The notes beneath the pieces were generated by a model, which was given only the letters and a program-made list of their open reading frames with translations, was not told the DNA's origin and ran no database searches. This document shows positions 47,382 through 56,708 of a stretch of DNA of 64,000 nucleotides, piece by piece. Made by a program: the position numbers and the translations under genes. The stretch comes from Bacillus wiedmannii (GTDB lineage: Bacteria > Bacillota > Bacilli > Bacillales > Bacillaceae_G), in contig NZ_LOBC01000039.1 in the NCBI RefSeq assembly GCF_001583695.1, positions 248,001-312,000 of the forward strand, in the 5' to 3' direction. Each line of letters opens with the position of its first letter. Position 1 is the first letter of the stretch.

Positions 47382-49352
47382 ATGACATTTTGGCAGTTTG
47401 CCTTTAAAAATGTAACACGTAATTCCAGAGCTTATTTTGCTTATTTCGTAAGTAGTTCCTTTTCCATTGCTGTTTTCTTTTCGTTTGCTGTTCACTTATT
47501 TCATCCGAAATTACAAAACTTTGGCATGGTCTCTGAAATTTCAGGATTAATGATATTTTCAGAAGTTATCATTGTTTTGTTCTCGTTCTTCTTTCTACTT
47601 TATTCAATCGGATCTTTTTTAAAAGTTCGTAAAATGCAATTTGGTGTTTTAACCGTTTTAGGTATATCAAAAAAGCAATTACATCGACTCATTTTCACTG
47701 AAAATATGTTAATTGGTATCTTATCTATCTTTTTCGGCATGCAGTTTGGATTTGTCTTTTCGCAATTTTTCTTATTAGTAACAGCGAAAATTACACATCT
47801 ACCAGGACTATATTTATATTTGCCGACGAATGCTTTCATTTTAACAACAATTGTATTTCTTAGTCTCTTTATCGCTGTATCTTCATTTACACCAATGCTA
47901 ATTCGGACGAAAAAAACGGTACATCTTTTAAAAGCTAATAGTGGAAAACAAAAAGAAAGAAAACCATCCATATTCGTCTCTCTATTTGGTGCTATCTGTT
48001 TATTAGGGGGTTATATTTTAGCGGCAAACCCTAAATATTTCTTCTCAATAAATCCACAAGTAGGCGTTATATATATGGTTTCAAGTATTTTTGTGATCCC
48101 AACGCTTGTTACAATTGGGACATATTTCTTCTTTTCGCAAATTAGTTTCTTACTTATTTATATTTTAAAGAAAAGAAGAAAGTTTTATATGAAACAGATT
48201 AATATGCTTTGGATTTCGGATTTAGCAAGCCGCATCCGAACGAATATTAATATGCTGTTTATTGTAGCGATGCTATCTACAATTGCTTTCACAATGATTA
48301 CGTTCCTATATGGAGTCGGAAAGTTTACAAAGCTAGAGGTTACGCGAAGTTCACCTTTTCCATTCTCTTATTTTTCTTATGACGCAAATCCTTTTGTGGA
48401 CGATCATTTAAATTGGCTTGAACAACAATTAAAAAAAGAGAATTTCTCTTATAAAAAAATAAAGGCTGATTTATATGAAACACCACTGAAAGAAGATGAG
48501 GGTATAACCGCTTATAATGACATATATGCAATGAAACAAAGTGACTATAACAAACTTGCAGCTTCCTTACGAATGAAACAACTATTCATGAACGATAATG
48601 AAGCATATGTCTTAACAGGTAGCGCTTATGTAACCTTATTCAGCGAGTTTGAGCCAAGTTACAATAGAAAGTCTATTACACTTTCTAGCACAAATACGCA
48701 ATTACAAGTAAAGGGCTATGAACAAGCAGGGGCCATTCCATCTAACTTTTCATATCAAACTTTAATTTTACCTGACACTGTTGTAAACAACTTACCAAAT
48801 ACAACAAAGCATGTAGCAGCGTACAATTATAAAGTAGAAAACTGGGAAAAGACGTATAAAATTGCTGATGATTTTATAAAAAAAATACAAAGAGATCGAC
48901 AGGAATTCCAATACGAAGGGGCCATTATACACTCCTATGAATCAGCAGGCTCATTATATAGAATCACATCAGGAAGTGCCGCATACTTCCTAATCGGGAC
49001 ATTCTTAGGAGTCATTTTCTTTATTGGAGCTGGCAGCGTTCTTTACTTCAGAATGTATTCTGATTTAACGAGCGAGCAGGAAAAATATGTAGCCATTTCA
49101 AAAATTGGTGTAACAGATGCAGAGATGAAACGATCTGCATCCATCCAACTTAGCATTTTATTTTTCGTTCCATATGTTATGGCATCCATTCATACAATGT
49201 TTGCAACAAAAATGCTTCAAGATGTAATTAATTTATCACTATTCAAAGAAATTTCAGCTGTTCTTATTATTTTTGGCGTAGTTGAAATCGTCTTTTTCTT
49301 ATTCATTCGTTCCTTTTACATGCAAAAGTTATCAGAGTATACGAATGGTTAA
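47382..49352 (+). CDS. BceB-like permease, copy 1 of 3
   Basis: A 656-residue FtsX-type permease: start TFWQFAFKNVTRNSRAYFAY, loop RKMQFGVLTVLGISKKQLH, and the motif KRRKFYMKQINMLWISDLASRIR before the middle helix. An extracellular domain covers about 330-520, and the C-terminal helices follow (FFIGAGSVLYFRMYSDLTSE, then EKYVAISKIG). It is roughly 60% identical by eye to the next permease. GGGAGG lies eight bases before the ATG. It has no ATPase of its own; the only one downstream is at 51408. Confidence 0.92.
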   Translation: MTFWQFAFKNVTRNSRAYFAYFVSSSFSIAVFFSFAVHLFHPKLQNFGMVSEISGLMIFSEVIIVLFSFFFLLYSIGSFLKVRKMQFGVLTVLGISKKQLHRLIFTENMLIGILSIFFGMQFGFVFSQFFLLVTAKITHLPGLYLYLPTNAFILTTIVFLSLFIAVSSFTPMLIRTKKTVHLLKANSGKQKERKPSIFVSLFGAICLLGGYILAANPKYFFSINPQVGVIYMVSSIFVIPTLVTIGTYFFFSQISFLLIYILKKRRKFYMKQINMLWISDLASRIRTNINMLFIVAMLSTIAFTMITFLYGVGKFTKLEVTRSSPFPFSYFSYDANPFVDDHLNWLEQQLKKENFSYKKIKADLYETPLKEDEGITAYNDIYAMKQSDYNKLAASLRMKQLFMNDNEAYVLTGSAYVTLFSEFEPSYNRKSITLSSTNTQLQVKGYEQAGAIPSNFSYQTLILPDTVVNNLPNTTKHVAAYNYKVENWEKTYKIADDFIKKIQRDRQEFQYEGAIIHSYESAGSLYRITSGSAAYFLIGTFLGVIFFIGAGSVLYFRMYSDLTSEQEKYVAISKIGVTDAEMKRSASIQLSILFFVPYVMASIHTMFATKMLQDVINLSLFKEISAVLIIFGVVEIVFFLFIRSFYMQKLSEYTNG

Positions 49353-49431
49353 ATTTTATGAATGTATTTAGTAGGGGAAAAGTGGATCTCTTATATCCTT
49401 TTCCTCTTCACTCTACAGGAGGTCTAGGTGA

Positions 49432-51387
49432 ATGACATTTTGGCAGTTTGCATTTAAAAACGTCACACGGAACGCCAGAGCTTATTTCGCCTATTTTGTA
49501 AGCAGTGCGTTCTCCATCGCAATTTTTTTCTCATTTGCAGTTTATTTATTTCATCCTAAATTGCACACGACAGACGTGAATTATGCTCTAAGCATATTAA
49601 TGACAATTTCAGAAGTTGTCATTGTGTTCTTTTCATTTTTCTTTTTACTATATTCGATTGGTACTTTCTTAAAAGTACGAAAAAGACAATTTGGGATTTT
49701 AACAGTACTTGGCATATCTCAAAAGCAATTAAAGAGGCTCGTATTTCTAGAAAACATGCTAATTGGTGTCCTATCCATATTTTTTGGTATTCAACTTGGA
49801 CTTGTCTTTTCACAGTTCTTTTTATTAGTTACGGCCAAAATTACGCATGTACCTGGTTTATACTTATATTGGCCTACAAGTGCTATCGTTTTAACGATTA
49901 TCATCTTTCTTGGGCTCTTCATTCTCGTATCATCTTTTACACCGATGCTCATTCGTACGAGAAAAGCTGTACGACTTCTAAAAGAAGGAACAAAACAAAA
50001 AGAAAGAAAAGCATCCGTGCTCATCTCTCTATTTGGTGCGACGTGTTTAATATCTGGATATGCGTTAGCCGCAAATCCGCTGTATTTTATGTCGCTAGGT
50101 GACATCATTGGGCTTTTATATGCCATCTCTAGTATATTTGTCATTCCGTCGCTTATTGCAGCTGGAACATACTTTTTCTTTTCACAAATTAGTTTTTTAC
50201 TTATTCGTATTTTAAAAACTCGAAGAAAGTTTTACATGAAACGAATTAATATGCTCTGGATCTCTGATCTAGCATCGCGCATTCGTACGAATATTAATAT
50301 GCTCTTTATAGTAGCGATGCTATCGACGCTCGCTTTTACAATGATTACATTCTTATATGGATTCGGGAAGTTTACAAAGTTTGATGAAATTAGGAAAAAC
50401 CCTTTCCCGTTTACTTATTTATCTCATACTGAAAATACGTTAGCTGATGAACATTTAAACTGGTTAGAGCAAAAATTTAATGAAGAGCACTTTACTTATA
50501 CAAAATTTAAAACGGATATATATGAAGTATCTTCAGCTGAAGATAACACGCAGCTCTATTATGCCATTAAACAAAGTGACTATAATGTACTTGCTAAGGC
50601 TTTAAATTGGGAAACGCTCACGGTGAATAAGAATGAATCTTATATTCTTATGAAAGACTTAGATGATCAGGTTATTGGAACACTTCATAATCAAGAAAAG
50701 AAAAATACTCTTACACTTACTCAAAACAATTTACAACTACAAGTGAAAGAATATAAAGGTTATAACCCATTCCCAAATCGCTTAATATACCAATTGCTCA
50801 TACTATCTGATGAAAATGTAGAAGCATTATCCACCGTTTCAAAACAAATGAGTGTATATAGCTTTAAAGTTTACGATTGGGAAAAAGCACATAACATCGG
50901 TTCGACATTTACAACAAAAATTGATAATGACAATGCCGCAATTCAAGCAGAGCACCCACCTTTTCATGCAAGTGAAGCAAGCGATTCTCTATACAAAACT
51001 AAACTAAATGTCGCTTCCTTCTTCTTAATTGGTACTTTCTTAGGTGTTATTTTCTTTATCGGTGCTGGTAGTGTTCTTTACTTCCGGATGTATACAGATT
51101 TAACAAATGAGCAAGAAAAATATGTAACGATTACGAAAATTGGTTTAACTGCAGCTGAGATGAAACGTTCAGCGACAATTCAGCTTGCGATTCTTTTTTT
51201 TGTCCCTTACATTATGGCATCGATCCATACGATGTTTGCGACAAAGATGCTACAAGACATATTACATCTCTCGTTCTTCGCTGAAATTACAGTCGTACTT
51301 ATGATTTTTGGAACAGTTGAAATTTTATTTTTCCTTTTAATTCGTTCCTTCTATATGCAAAAATTATCACAACACATTAAGTTTTAA
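49432..51387 (+). CDS. BceB-like permease, copy 2 of 3
   Basis: A 651-residue permease with the same ten-helix plan and near-identical N-terminus (TFWQFAFKNVTRNARAYFAY) as copy 1. The extracellular domain (about 330-515) has diverged most, which suggests different peptide ligands. GGAGGTC precedes the ATG; the 79-base gap after copy 1 contains no terminator. The stop is 20 bases before the ATPase start. Confidence 0.93.
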   Translation: MTFWQFAFKNVTRNARAYFAYFVSSAFSIAIFFSFAVYLFHPKLHTTDVNYALSILMTISEVVIVFFSFFFLLYSIGTFLKVRKRQFGILTVLGISQKQLKRLVFLENMLIGVLSIFFGIQLGLVFSQFFLLVTAKITHVPGLYLYWPTSAIVLTIIIFLGLFILVSSFTPMLIRTRKAVRLLKEGTKQKERKASVLISLFGATCLISGYALAANPLYFMSLGDIIGLLYAISSIFVIPSLIAAGTYFFFSQISFLLIRILKTRRKFYMKRINMLWISDLASRIRTNINMLFIVAMLSTLAFTMITFLYGFGKFTKFDEIRKNPFPFTYLSHTENTLADEHLNWLEQKFNEEHFTYTKFKTDIYEVSSAEDNTQLYYAIKQSDYNVLAKALNWETLTVNKNESYILMKDLDDQVIGTLHNQEKKNTLTLTQNNLQLQVKEYKGYNPFPNRLIYQLLILSDENVEALSTVSKQMSVYSFKVYDWEKAHNIGSTFTTKIDNDNAAIQAEHPPFHASEASDSLYKTKLNVASFFLIGTFLGVIFFIGAGSVLYFRMYTDLTNEQEKYVTITKIGLTAAEMKRSATIQLAILFFVPYIMASIHTMFATKMLQDILHLSFFAEITVVLMIFGTVEILFFLLIRSFYMQKLSQHIKF

Positions 51388-51407
51388 AAAGCAGAAAGGT
51401 GATTACT

Positions 51408-52160
51408 ATGGAAGAAGTTTTACACATAAAAAACGTTTCAAAAGTGTATGAAGGAAAAGTCCCTCATACTGCTTTAAAAAATATAAATTTACACGTGGAT
51501 AAAGGTGAATTTGTTGCTATCATGGGGCCATCTGGTAGCGGTAAATCTACATTTTTAAACGTTATCTCTACAATTGATTCCCCTACTTCTGGTGATGTCG
51601 TGATTAACGGAAAAAAACCGCACACATTTCGTAGGGAAAAGTTAGCTATTTTCCGCCGCCAAGAGTTAGGGTTTGTTTTCCAAAACTTTAACCTACTAGA
51701 TACACTAACAATCGGTGAAAATATCGTACTACCTTTAACATTAGATAATGTTCCATTAAAAGAAATGGATGAAAAGCTTGATAACATTTCAAAAAAGCTT
51801 GGAATTGATCATATTTTAGACAAGCGTATCTTTGAAGTGTCAGGAGGACAAGCACAGCGTACCGCAGTAGCACGTGCTGTTATTCATCATCCTTCCCTTC
51901 TACTTGCCGATGAACCGACAGGAAACTTAGATTCAAAAGCGGCAATTGACGTAATGGAGCTATTTACGAAATTAAACAAAGAAGAAGATGCAACGATTTT
52001 AATGGTTACGCACGATCCGTTTGCAGCAAGTTATTGTAACCGCGTCATTTTCATTAAAGATGGCGAGCTTTACAACGAACTACACCGCGGATTATATCGC
52101 GAGAAGTTTTATCAAGAAATATTAGATGTTTTAGCATTATTAGGAGGAAGACGTGGATGA
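51408..52160 (+). CDS. BceA-like ABC ATPase shared by three permeases
   Basis: A 250-residue ATPase. Walker A GPSGSGKST, Q-loop FQNFNLLDTL, signature VSGGQAQRTAVARA, Walker B LLLADEPTGNLD and H-loop VTHD are all present. The C-terminal ELYNELHRGLYREKFYQEIL motif is of the BceA type. I chose the ATG at 51408 (AAAGG eight bases upstream) over the GTG at 51399. It sits between permease copies 2 and 3 and overlaps the start of copy 3 by four bases. Confidence 0.94.
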   Translation: MEEVLHIKNVSKVYEGKVPHTALKNINLHVDKGEFVAIMGPSGSGKSTFLNVISTIDSPTSGDVVINGKKPHTFRREKLAIFRRQELGFVFQNFNLLDTLTIGENIVLPLTLDNVPLKEMDEKLDNISKKLGIDHILDKRIFEVSGGQAQRTAVARAVIHHPSLLLADEPTGNLDSKAAIDVMELFTKLNKEEDATILMVTHDPFAASYCNRVIFIKDGELYNELHRGLYREKFYQEILDVLALLGGRRG

Positions 52161-54130
52161 CATTTTGGCAATTCGCATTTAAAAATGTCTCGCGCAATTC
52201 GAAAGCATATTTCGCTTATTTTGTAAGTAGTGCGTTTTCTATCATGGTTTTCTTTTCATTTACTGTATACGCGTATCATCCGCGCTTACAAATTATGAAT
52301 AAATTGCAGGAACAAGATCCGCTCATGAACTTAGCTGGCATGGCACAGTTTGTTATCGTTTTGTTCTCGTTCTTCTTTCTCTTATATTCTATCGGGACAT
52401 TTTTAAATGTCCGGAAACAACAATTTGGCGTTTTAACTGTTCTCGGTATTTCACACAAACAATTAAAACGCCTTTTGTTTACTGAGAATATGATTATTGG
52501 AATACTAGCTATCTTTGCTGGTATTCAAGGCGGTCTTGTTTTTTCTAACTTTTTCTTACTCGTTACTTCTAAATTAACAAATGCAAAAGGCCTCTATTTA
52601 TATTGGCCAACAGAAGCAATCATCGTTACAACAGTAACGTTTATCATTTTATTTTTCATCGTTTCTACGTTTACACCGATGTTCATTCGTACTCGTAAAA
52701 CAACACAGCTCATTAAGGGGACAAAAAAAGGAGACAAAGAAAAGAAACCATCTATACTTATTTCGATATTTGCTTTAATTTGCTTAACATTATGTTATTA
52801 TATCGCCGGTTATCCACAAGGCTACGTAACAGAAAAAAATGTACAGAATGGCTCTGTAGTCTTTATTATATTATCTATTTTGCCTCTCGTAGTAGTCGGG
52901 ACATATCTATTCTTTTCGCAAACATTTCTTCTCTTTATCTTCATTTTAAAAAGACGAAGAAAGTTTTATATGAAGCAAATAAATATGTTATGGATTTCAG
53001 ATTTAACTAGCCGTACTCGTAGTAATATTAATGTTCTCTTTATCGTTTCTATGTTATCAGCACTTGCATTTACAATTATCATCGGATTATTTGCCGCTAA
53101 TAACAATACAAAAGCTTCGATATTAGAACGATATCCCTTCCCCTTCACATACGTAACCAAAGGTGAAGATGCATTAGAGCAAAAACACATTGCTACAATT
53201 GAAACGGAGCTTACAAATGCTAATTTTCAATACAATAAATACAAATCTACAGTATTAAAAGATACAGCTTTAAAAGAAGACGTTGTTCTTATGAAAATGA
53301 GTGACTATAACATACTCGCCAAACAATTAAAGAGACCAGAAATAACTCTTGATTCTACACAAGTCTATATTATTTCTCGTTACTCGCCAGAACTCTTAAA
53401 TCTTGTATCAAATCCATTTGCAAAACAAAATACAATTACACTCGGATCAAATAAAAAGGAGTTCTCTATTAAAGGATTTATTAATAAAGGGATAGAGCCG
53501 TCTTTCTTATTACCCCATTTAATTGTTATTCAAGATACTGTAATTGATAATTTGATTCCTCATATTGAAACAATAACGCTATATAATTATTTTGTGGAGA
53601 ACTGGGAAAACTCAATTACTCCGACAAAAAATATTTCGCGTACTATAAGTGAAGATGTGCGTGATTTTTATGAAAAACATAAAGAAGAAGATGCTCGAGT
53701 CCCATTTTCCCTTTCTACAGCCGCGGATGATCTACACTACAGTAAAGGCAATTCAATTGCTACTTTCTTTATTTGGGCATTTCTTGGCTTTATTTTCTTT
53801 ATCGGGGCAGCTAGTGTTTTATACTTCCGTATGTATAATGACTTAACGACCGAAAAACAAAAGTACATTACAATTACAAAACTCGGCTTAACAGAATCGG
53901 AAATGTTTCGTTCAGCAACGATTCAATTAGGAATTTTATTTTTCATTCCTTATATCGTTGCTGGTATTCATACAATATTTGCGATTAAGTTTCTACAAAG
54001 CATGTTTGCTTTTCCTTTATTAAAAGAATTAATCATTATACTTACATTGTTCGGGATTATCGAGATTATTTTCTTCTTCTTAATCCGTTCTCTGTACATT
54101 AATAAATTATCACAGCATATAAAAATATGA
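52157..54130 (+). CDS. BceB-like permease, copy 3 of 3
   Basis: A 657-residue permease, more diverged than copies 1 and 2 but with the same start (TFWQFAFKNVSRNSKAYFAY), loop RKQQFGVLTVLGIS, and motif KRRRKFYMKQINMLWISDL. The extracellular domain spans about 325-520. ATGA overlap with the ATPase stop makes it the ATPase's most likely obligate partner. A strong terminator follows. Confidence 0.93.
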   Translation: MTFWQFAFKNVSRNSKAYFAYFVSSAFSIMVFFSFTVYAYHPRLQIMNKLQEQDPLMNLAGMAQFVIVLFSFFFLLYSIGTFLNVRKQQFGVLTVLGISHKQLKRLLFTENMIIGILAIFAGIQGGLVFSNFFLLVTSKLTNAKGLYLYWPTEAIIVTTVTFIILFFIVSTFTPMFIRTRKTTQLIKGTKKGDKEKKPSILISIFALICLTLCYYIAGYPQGYVTEKNVQNGSVVFIILSILPLVVVGTYLFFSQTFLLFIFILKRRRKFYMKQINMLWISDLTSRTRSNINVLFIVSMLSALAFTIIIGLFAANNNTKASILERYPFPFTYVTKGEDALEQKHIATIETELTNANFQYNKYKSTVLKDTALKEDVVLMKMSDYNILAKQLKRPEITLDSTQVYIISRYSPELLNLVSNPFAKQNTITLGSNKKEFSIKGFINKGIEPSFLLPHLIVIQDTVIDNLIPHIETITLYNYFVENWENSITPTKNISRTISEDVRDFYEKHKEEDARVPFSLSTAADDLHYSKGNSIATFFIWAFLGFIFFIGAASVLYFRMYNDLTTEKQKYITITKLGLTESEMFRSATIQLGILFFIPYIVAGIHTIFAIKFLQSMFAFPLLKELIIILTLFGIIEIIFFFLIRSLYINKLSQHIKI

Positions 54131-54137
54131 ATAAAAT

Positions 54138-54177
54138 AGCCTTGTGCAGTATGCACAAGGCTATTTTCAATAGTTTT
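54138..54177 (+). terminator. Terminator of the Bce-type operon
   Basis: AAAATAGCCTTGTGCA / TGCACAAGGCTATTTT hairpin after permease copy 3, also usable by the convergent yjcZ gene. Confidence 0.93.
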
Positions 54178-54180
54178 TAA

Positions 54181-54378
54181 TTAGCAGCAATATCCACCAT
54201 AGCCGCCGCCATAACCGCCGTAACCACCATAACCACAACCGCCTCCGCCTCCGCCGAAGCAGCTAGCACCGATGATAATTAATAAAATAAACAATACGAT
54301 TAGAAGCGCAAAACCGCCTCCGCAACCATGGTTTCTGCGGTTACAATCATCATGTCTGTGTTCACACTTTTCGCTCAT
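54181..54378 (-). CDS. YjcZ-family sporulation protein
   Basis: A 65-residue protein. It has a hydrophilic His/Cys/Arg-rich N-terminus (CEHRHDDCNRRNHGCGGG), a transmembrane helix GFALLIVLFILLIIIGASC that is diagnostic of YjcZ-type sporulation proteins, and a Gly/Tyr repeat tail (GGYGGYGG) ending CC. The tail resembles spore-coat Gly/Tyr-rich proteins. AAAGGAGGAAT precedes the ATG. Probably expressed during sporulation; its role is unknown. Confidence 0.85.
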   Translation of the reverse strand: MSEKCEHRHDDCNRRNHGCGGGFALLIVLFILLIIIGASCFGGGGGGCGYGGYGGYGGGYGGYCC

Positions 54379-54507
54379 TACTCTATTCCTCCTTTAGTAT
54401 CATTCATAACAAGTTCACCTTGCTCTAAATGAGGGGATTCCATTTATAGTATGTTTTCAGGGCGAATAGGAAGCTTGGCTTACCTAAAAACGGGCTTGTT
54501 TTTGGAA

Positions 54508-54543
54508 ATGGGCTTCATCAAAAAAAAGATACCAATTAAGGTA
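54508..54543 (-). terminator. Terminator of gntP
   Basis: The minus strand has AGATACC / GGTATCT followed by eight T, directly after the gntP stop. Confidence 0.88.
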
Positions 54544-54547
54544 TCTT

Positions 54548-55873
54548 CTAAATAAAAGTATTTAATAAAAGCGCAAAACCAAATGCAATAAATGATAACA
54601 ATGTCTCAAGTACCGTCCACGTTTTAAACGTTTCCTTAACCGTTAATCCTAAATACTCTTTTACAAGCCAGAATCCTGCATCATTTACGTGAGAAAACAT
54701 TAATGATCCTGCACCCGTTGCTATAACGAGCAATTCTAAATTTACACCTGACATGTGCTGAATAACTGGTGAAGCAATCCCTGCTGCTGTCGTTAATGCT
54801 ACTGTCGCTGAACCTGTTGCAATTCGAATTAATCCAGCTACCATAAAAGCTAACACAATTGGTGATAACGCTATATGTTCTGCCATTTGGGCAATCGCTG
54901 TTCCAACGCCGCTTTCAATTAATATTTGTTTAAATCCACCGCCTGCACCAATAATTAAAATAATGGAACCGACCGGTAATAAACTGTCATCCGTTAATTT
55001 TTTAATCATCTTTTTATTAATTCCTTGCCTTATTCCAAGTAAATAAAATGCTGCAAAACATGAAATAAGTAAAGCAATTACTGGACTTCCTATAAATACA
55101 AAAAATTCAGTTATCTTTTTTGGTAATGAAATATATGGTGCCACTACTGATAAAATCATCAATACAACTGGTAATAAAATAATAAAAAATGAAACTTTAC
55201 GACTTGGTAAATCTGTTGATACAGTCGTAACTCGAACAAGCTCTGGTTCATTTTCAGGTATAACCCTTTTATGTACCCACTTTGCAAATATCGGTCCTGC
55301 GATAATGGCTGTTGGTAACGCGATAATTAATGAATATAAAAGTACCTTTCCTAAGTTCGCGTTATAAATACCGATTGCTGTCATCGCCCCTGGATGTGGC
55401 GGTACGAGCCCATGCACAATAGATAATCCAGCAATAACAGGTAACGCAATTAATAATATATTTTGCTTCGTCGTTTTTCGAATAGAAATAACAAGTGGTA
55501 ATAAAATGACGATCCCCACTTCAAAAAACACTGGAATTCCTATAACAAATCCTGCAAATAACATAGCCCACGGTAGTTTCTTTACACCGAAAAATCGAAT
55601 AAAGAAGTCTGCCACTTGCATGCCGGCCCCTGAATCGGACATCATTTTTCCTAAAATTGTTCCGAGAGCTAAAATACCAACTAAATGCCCTAGTACACTA
55701 CCAACACCAGTTTCATAGGCAGTCACTATTTTCGTCAAATTCAATCCAGACATGATAGCTAAAAATAAACTCGCAACTGTTAAACTAATAAATGCATGCC
55801 ATTTCCACCATGATACCCCTAAAATAACAATCGCGATTGCAAATAACGTGACGATTAATAAGTATATATCCAT
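54548..55873 (-). CDS. GntP-family permease
   Basis: A 441-residue transporter with about 12 membrane helices. GntP signatures are present: HLVGILALGTILGKMMSDSG, HGLVPPHPGAMTA and GAGGGFKQILIESG, with the C-terminal GSLMFSHVNDAGFWLVKEY. The family imports gluconate and related aldonates by proton symport. Beside the glucosaminate-type catabolic genes it probably imports an amino- or N-acyl-aldonate (inference). It follows the gntR-type gene but is separated by a terminator and a leader hairpin, so it has its own promoter or control. Confidence 0.92.
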   Translation of the reverse strand: MDIYLLIVTLFAIAIVILGVSWWKWHAFISLTVASLFLAIMSGLNLTKIVTAYETGVGSVLGHLVGILALGTILGKMMSDSGAGMQVADFFIRFFGVKKLPWAMLFAGFVIGIPVFFEVGIVILLPLVISIRKTTKQNILLIALPVIAGLSIVHGLVPPHPGAMTAIGIYNANLGKVLLYSLIIALPTAIIAGPIFAKWVHKRVIPENEPELVRVTTVSTDLPSRKVSFFIILLPVVLMILSVVAPYISLPKKITEFFVFIGSPVIALLISCFAAFYLLGIRQGINKKMIKKLTDDSLLPVGSIILIIGAGGGFKQILIESGVGTAIAQMAEHIALSPIVLAFMVAGLIRIATGSATVALTTAAGIASPVIQHMSGVNLELLVIATGAGSLMFSHVNDAGFWLVKEYLGLTVKETFKTWTVLETLLSFIAFGFALLLNTFI

Positions 55874-55887
55874 CTCTCATTCCCCTT

Positions 55888-55936
55888 ACTTTTATCCCGT
55901 ATTTGCAGGCAATAAACACCTAATTGGTGCGGGATG
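55888..55936 (-). promoter_or_regulatory. Nested hairpin in the gntP leader
   Basis: On the minus strand ATCCCG and CGGGAT close a loop that contains a second stem (CACC-AATTA-GGTG), ending about 20 bases before the gntP ATG. No T tract, so more likely a translational or operator element than a terminator. Confidence 0.45.
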
Positions 55937-55956
55937 AATCTAATGAAACACTTTAT

Positions 55957-55983
55957 AAAAAAAGAGGGCGAATACCCTCCTTT
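55957..55983 (-). terminator. Terminator of the glucosaminate-type operon
   Basis: GAGGG-TATTCG-CCCTC followed by TTTTTTT on the minus strand, at the gntR-type stop. Confidence 0.88.
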
Positions 55984-56708
55984 TATACGTCATAATTCAC
56001 TACATAATGCTGCATTTCTGTGTTGTAGTAGCCTTCGCTATATTCAATTACTTCGCCAACTTCATCGTAAGAATAGCGCATACGTTTTAATAACGCTGTC
56101 CCCTCTTTTTCACCTAACGCTTCTGCAACGAAACTAGGCGCAAGTCCAACAGCGAATTCATCTCTGAAGTTTTCTAAATGTATACCTCGGTCTTCAACTA
56201 AATCGTAAAGCGATTGCAAGTCAAAGTCCGATAAATCTGTACTTGCCATGTGTGCTGAGAAATAGTGCGTATAATGAATGTACGGTGCATCATTTAACGT
56301 ATATAAACGTTCGATACGAAAACTTTCCCTACCGAATAATTGAAATGGCACTGTTCCTTCTTCATTATGAACGATTTCTGCTTTTAGCAGTTTCTTTTGT
56401 ACTTTATATCCTTCTTCCACTAACACTTCTGTAAATTTCTTACCCTTTGACAACTTTGTCGCAGAAGTATTACGGATCACTTTCGTTCCTTTACCGCTTT
56501 TCTTTTCTAAATATCCTTCTTGAGCAAGTTCTTTAATCGCATTACGCACTGTAATTTTGCTCACTTTGAACTCTTCTTCTAACTGCGGTTCGGAAGGAAT
56601 ATTCGTATGAATCGCATATACACCATGCAATATTCGATCACGAATAATATTTTTTATTTGTAAATATAATGGTCCTTTTTTCCTCGTTACGTTCACCGTT
56701 ACACCCAC
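55983..56708 (-). CDS. GntR/HutC-family transcriptional regulator
   Basis: A 241-residue regulator. The N-terminal winged helix (PLYLQIKNIIRDRILHGVYA, EPQLEEEFKVSKITVRNAIK) is followed by a UTRA effector domain (about 90-235) with FQLFGRESFRIERLYTLND. HutC-type regulators respond to a pathway sugar or phosphate; here probably an intermediate of the amino-sugar-acid pathway. It is last gene of the operon, abutting the kinase gene by one base. A TATAACGTTATA palindrome upstream of the operon (60767-60778) is a candidate operator. Confidence 0.92.
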   Translation of the reverse strand: MGVTVNVTRKKGPLYLQIKNIIRDRILHGVYAIHTNIPSEPQLEEEFKVSKITVRNAIKELAQEGYLEKKSGKGTKVIRNTSATKLSKGKKFTEVLVEEGYKVQKKLLKAEIVHNEEGTVPFQLFGRESFRIERLYTLNDAPYIHYTHYFSAHMASTDLSDFDLQSLYDLVEDRGIHLENFRDEFAVGLAPSFVAEALGEKEGTALLKRMRYSYDEVGEVIEYSEGYYNTEMQHYVVNYDV

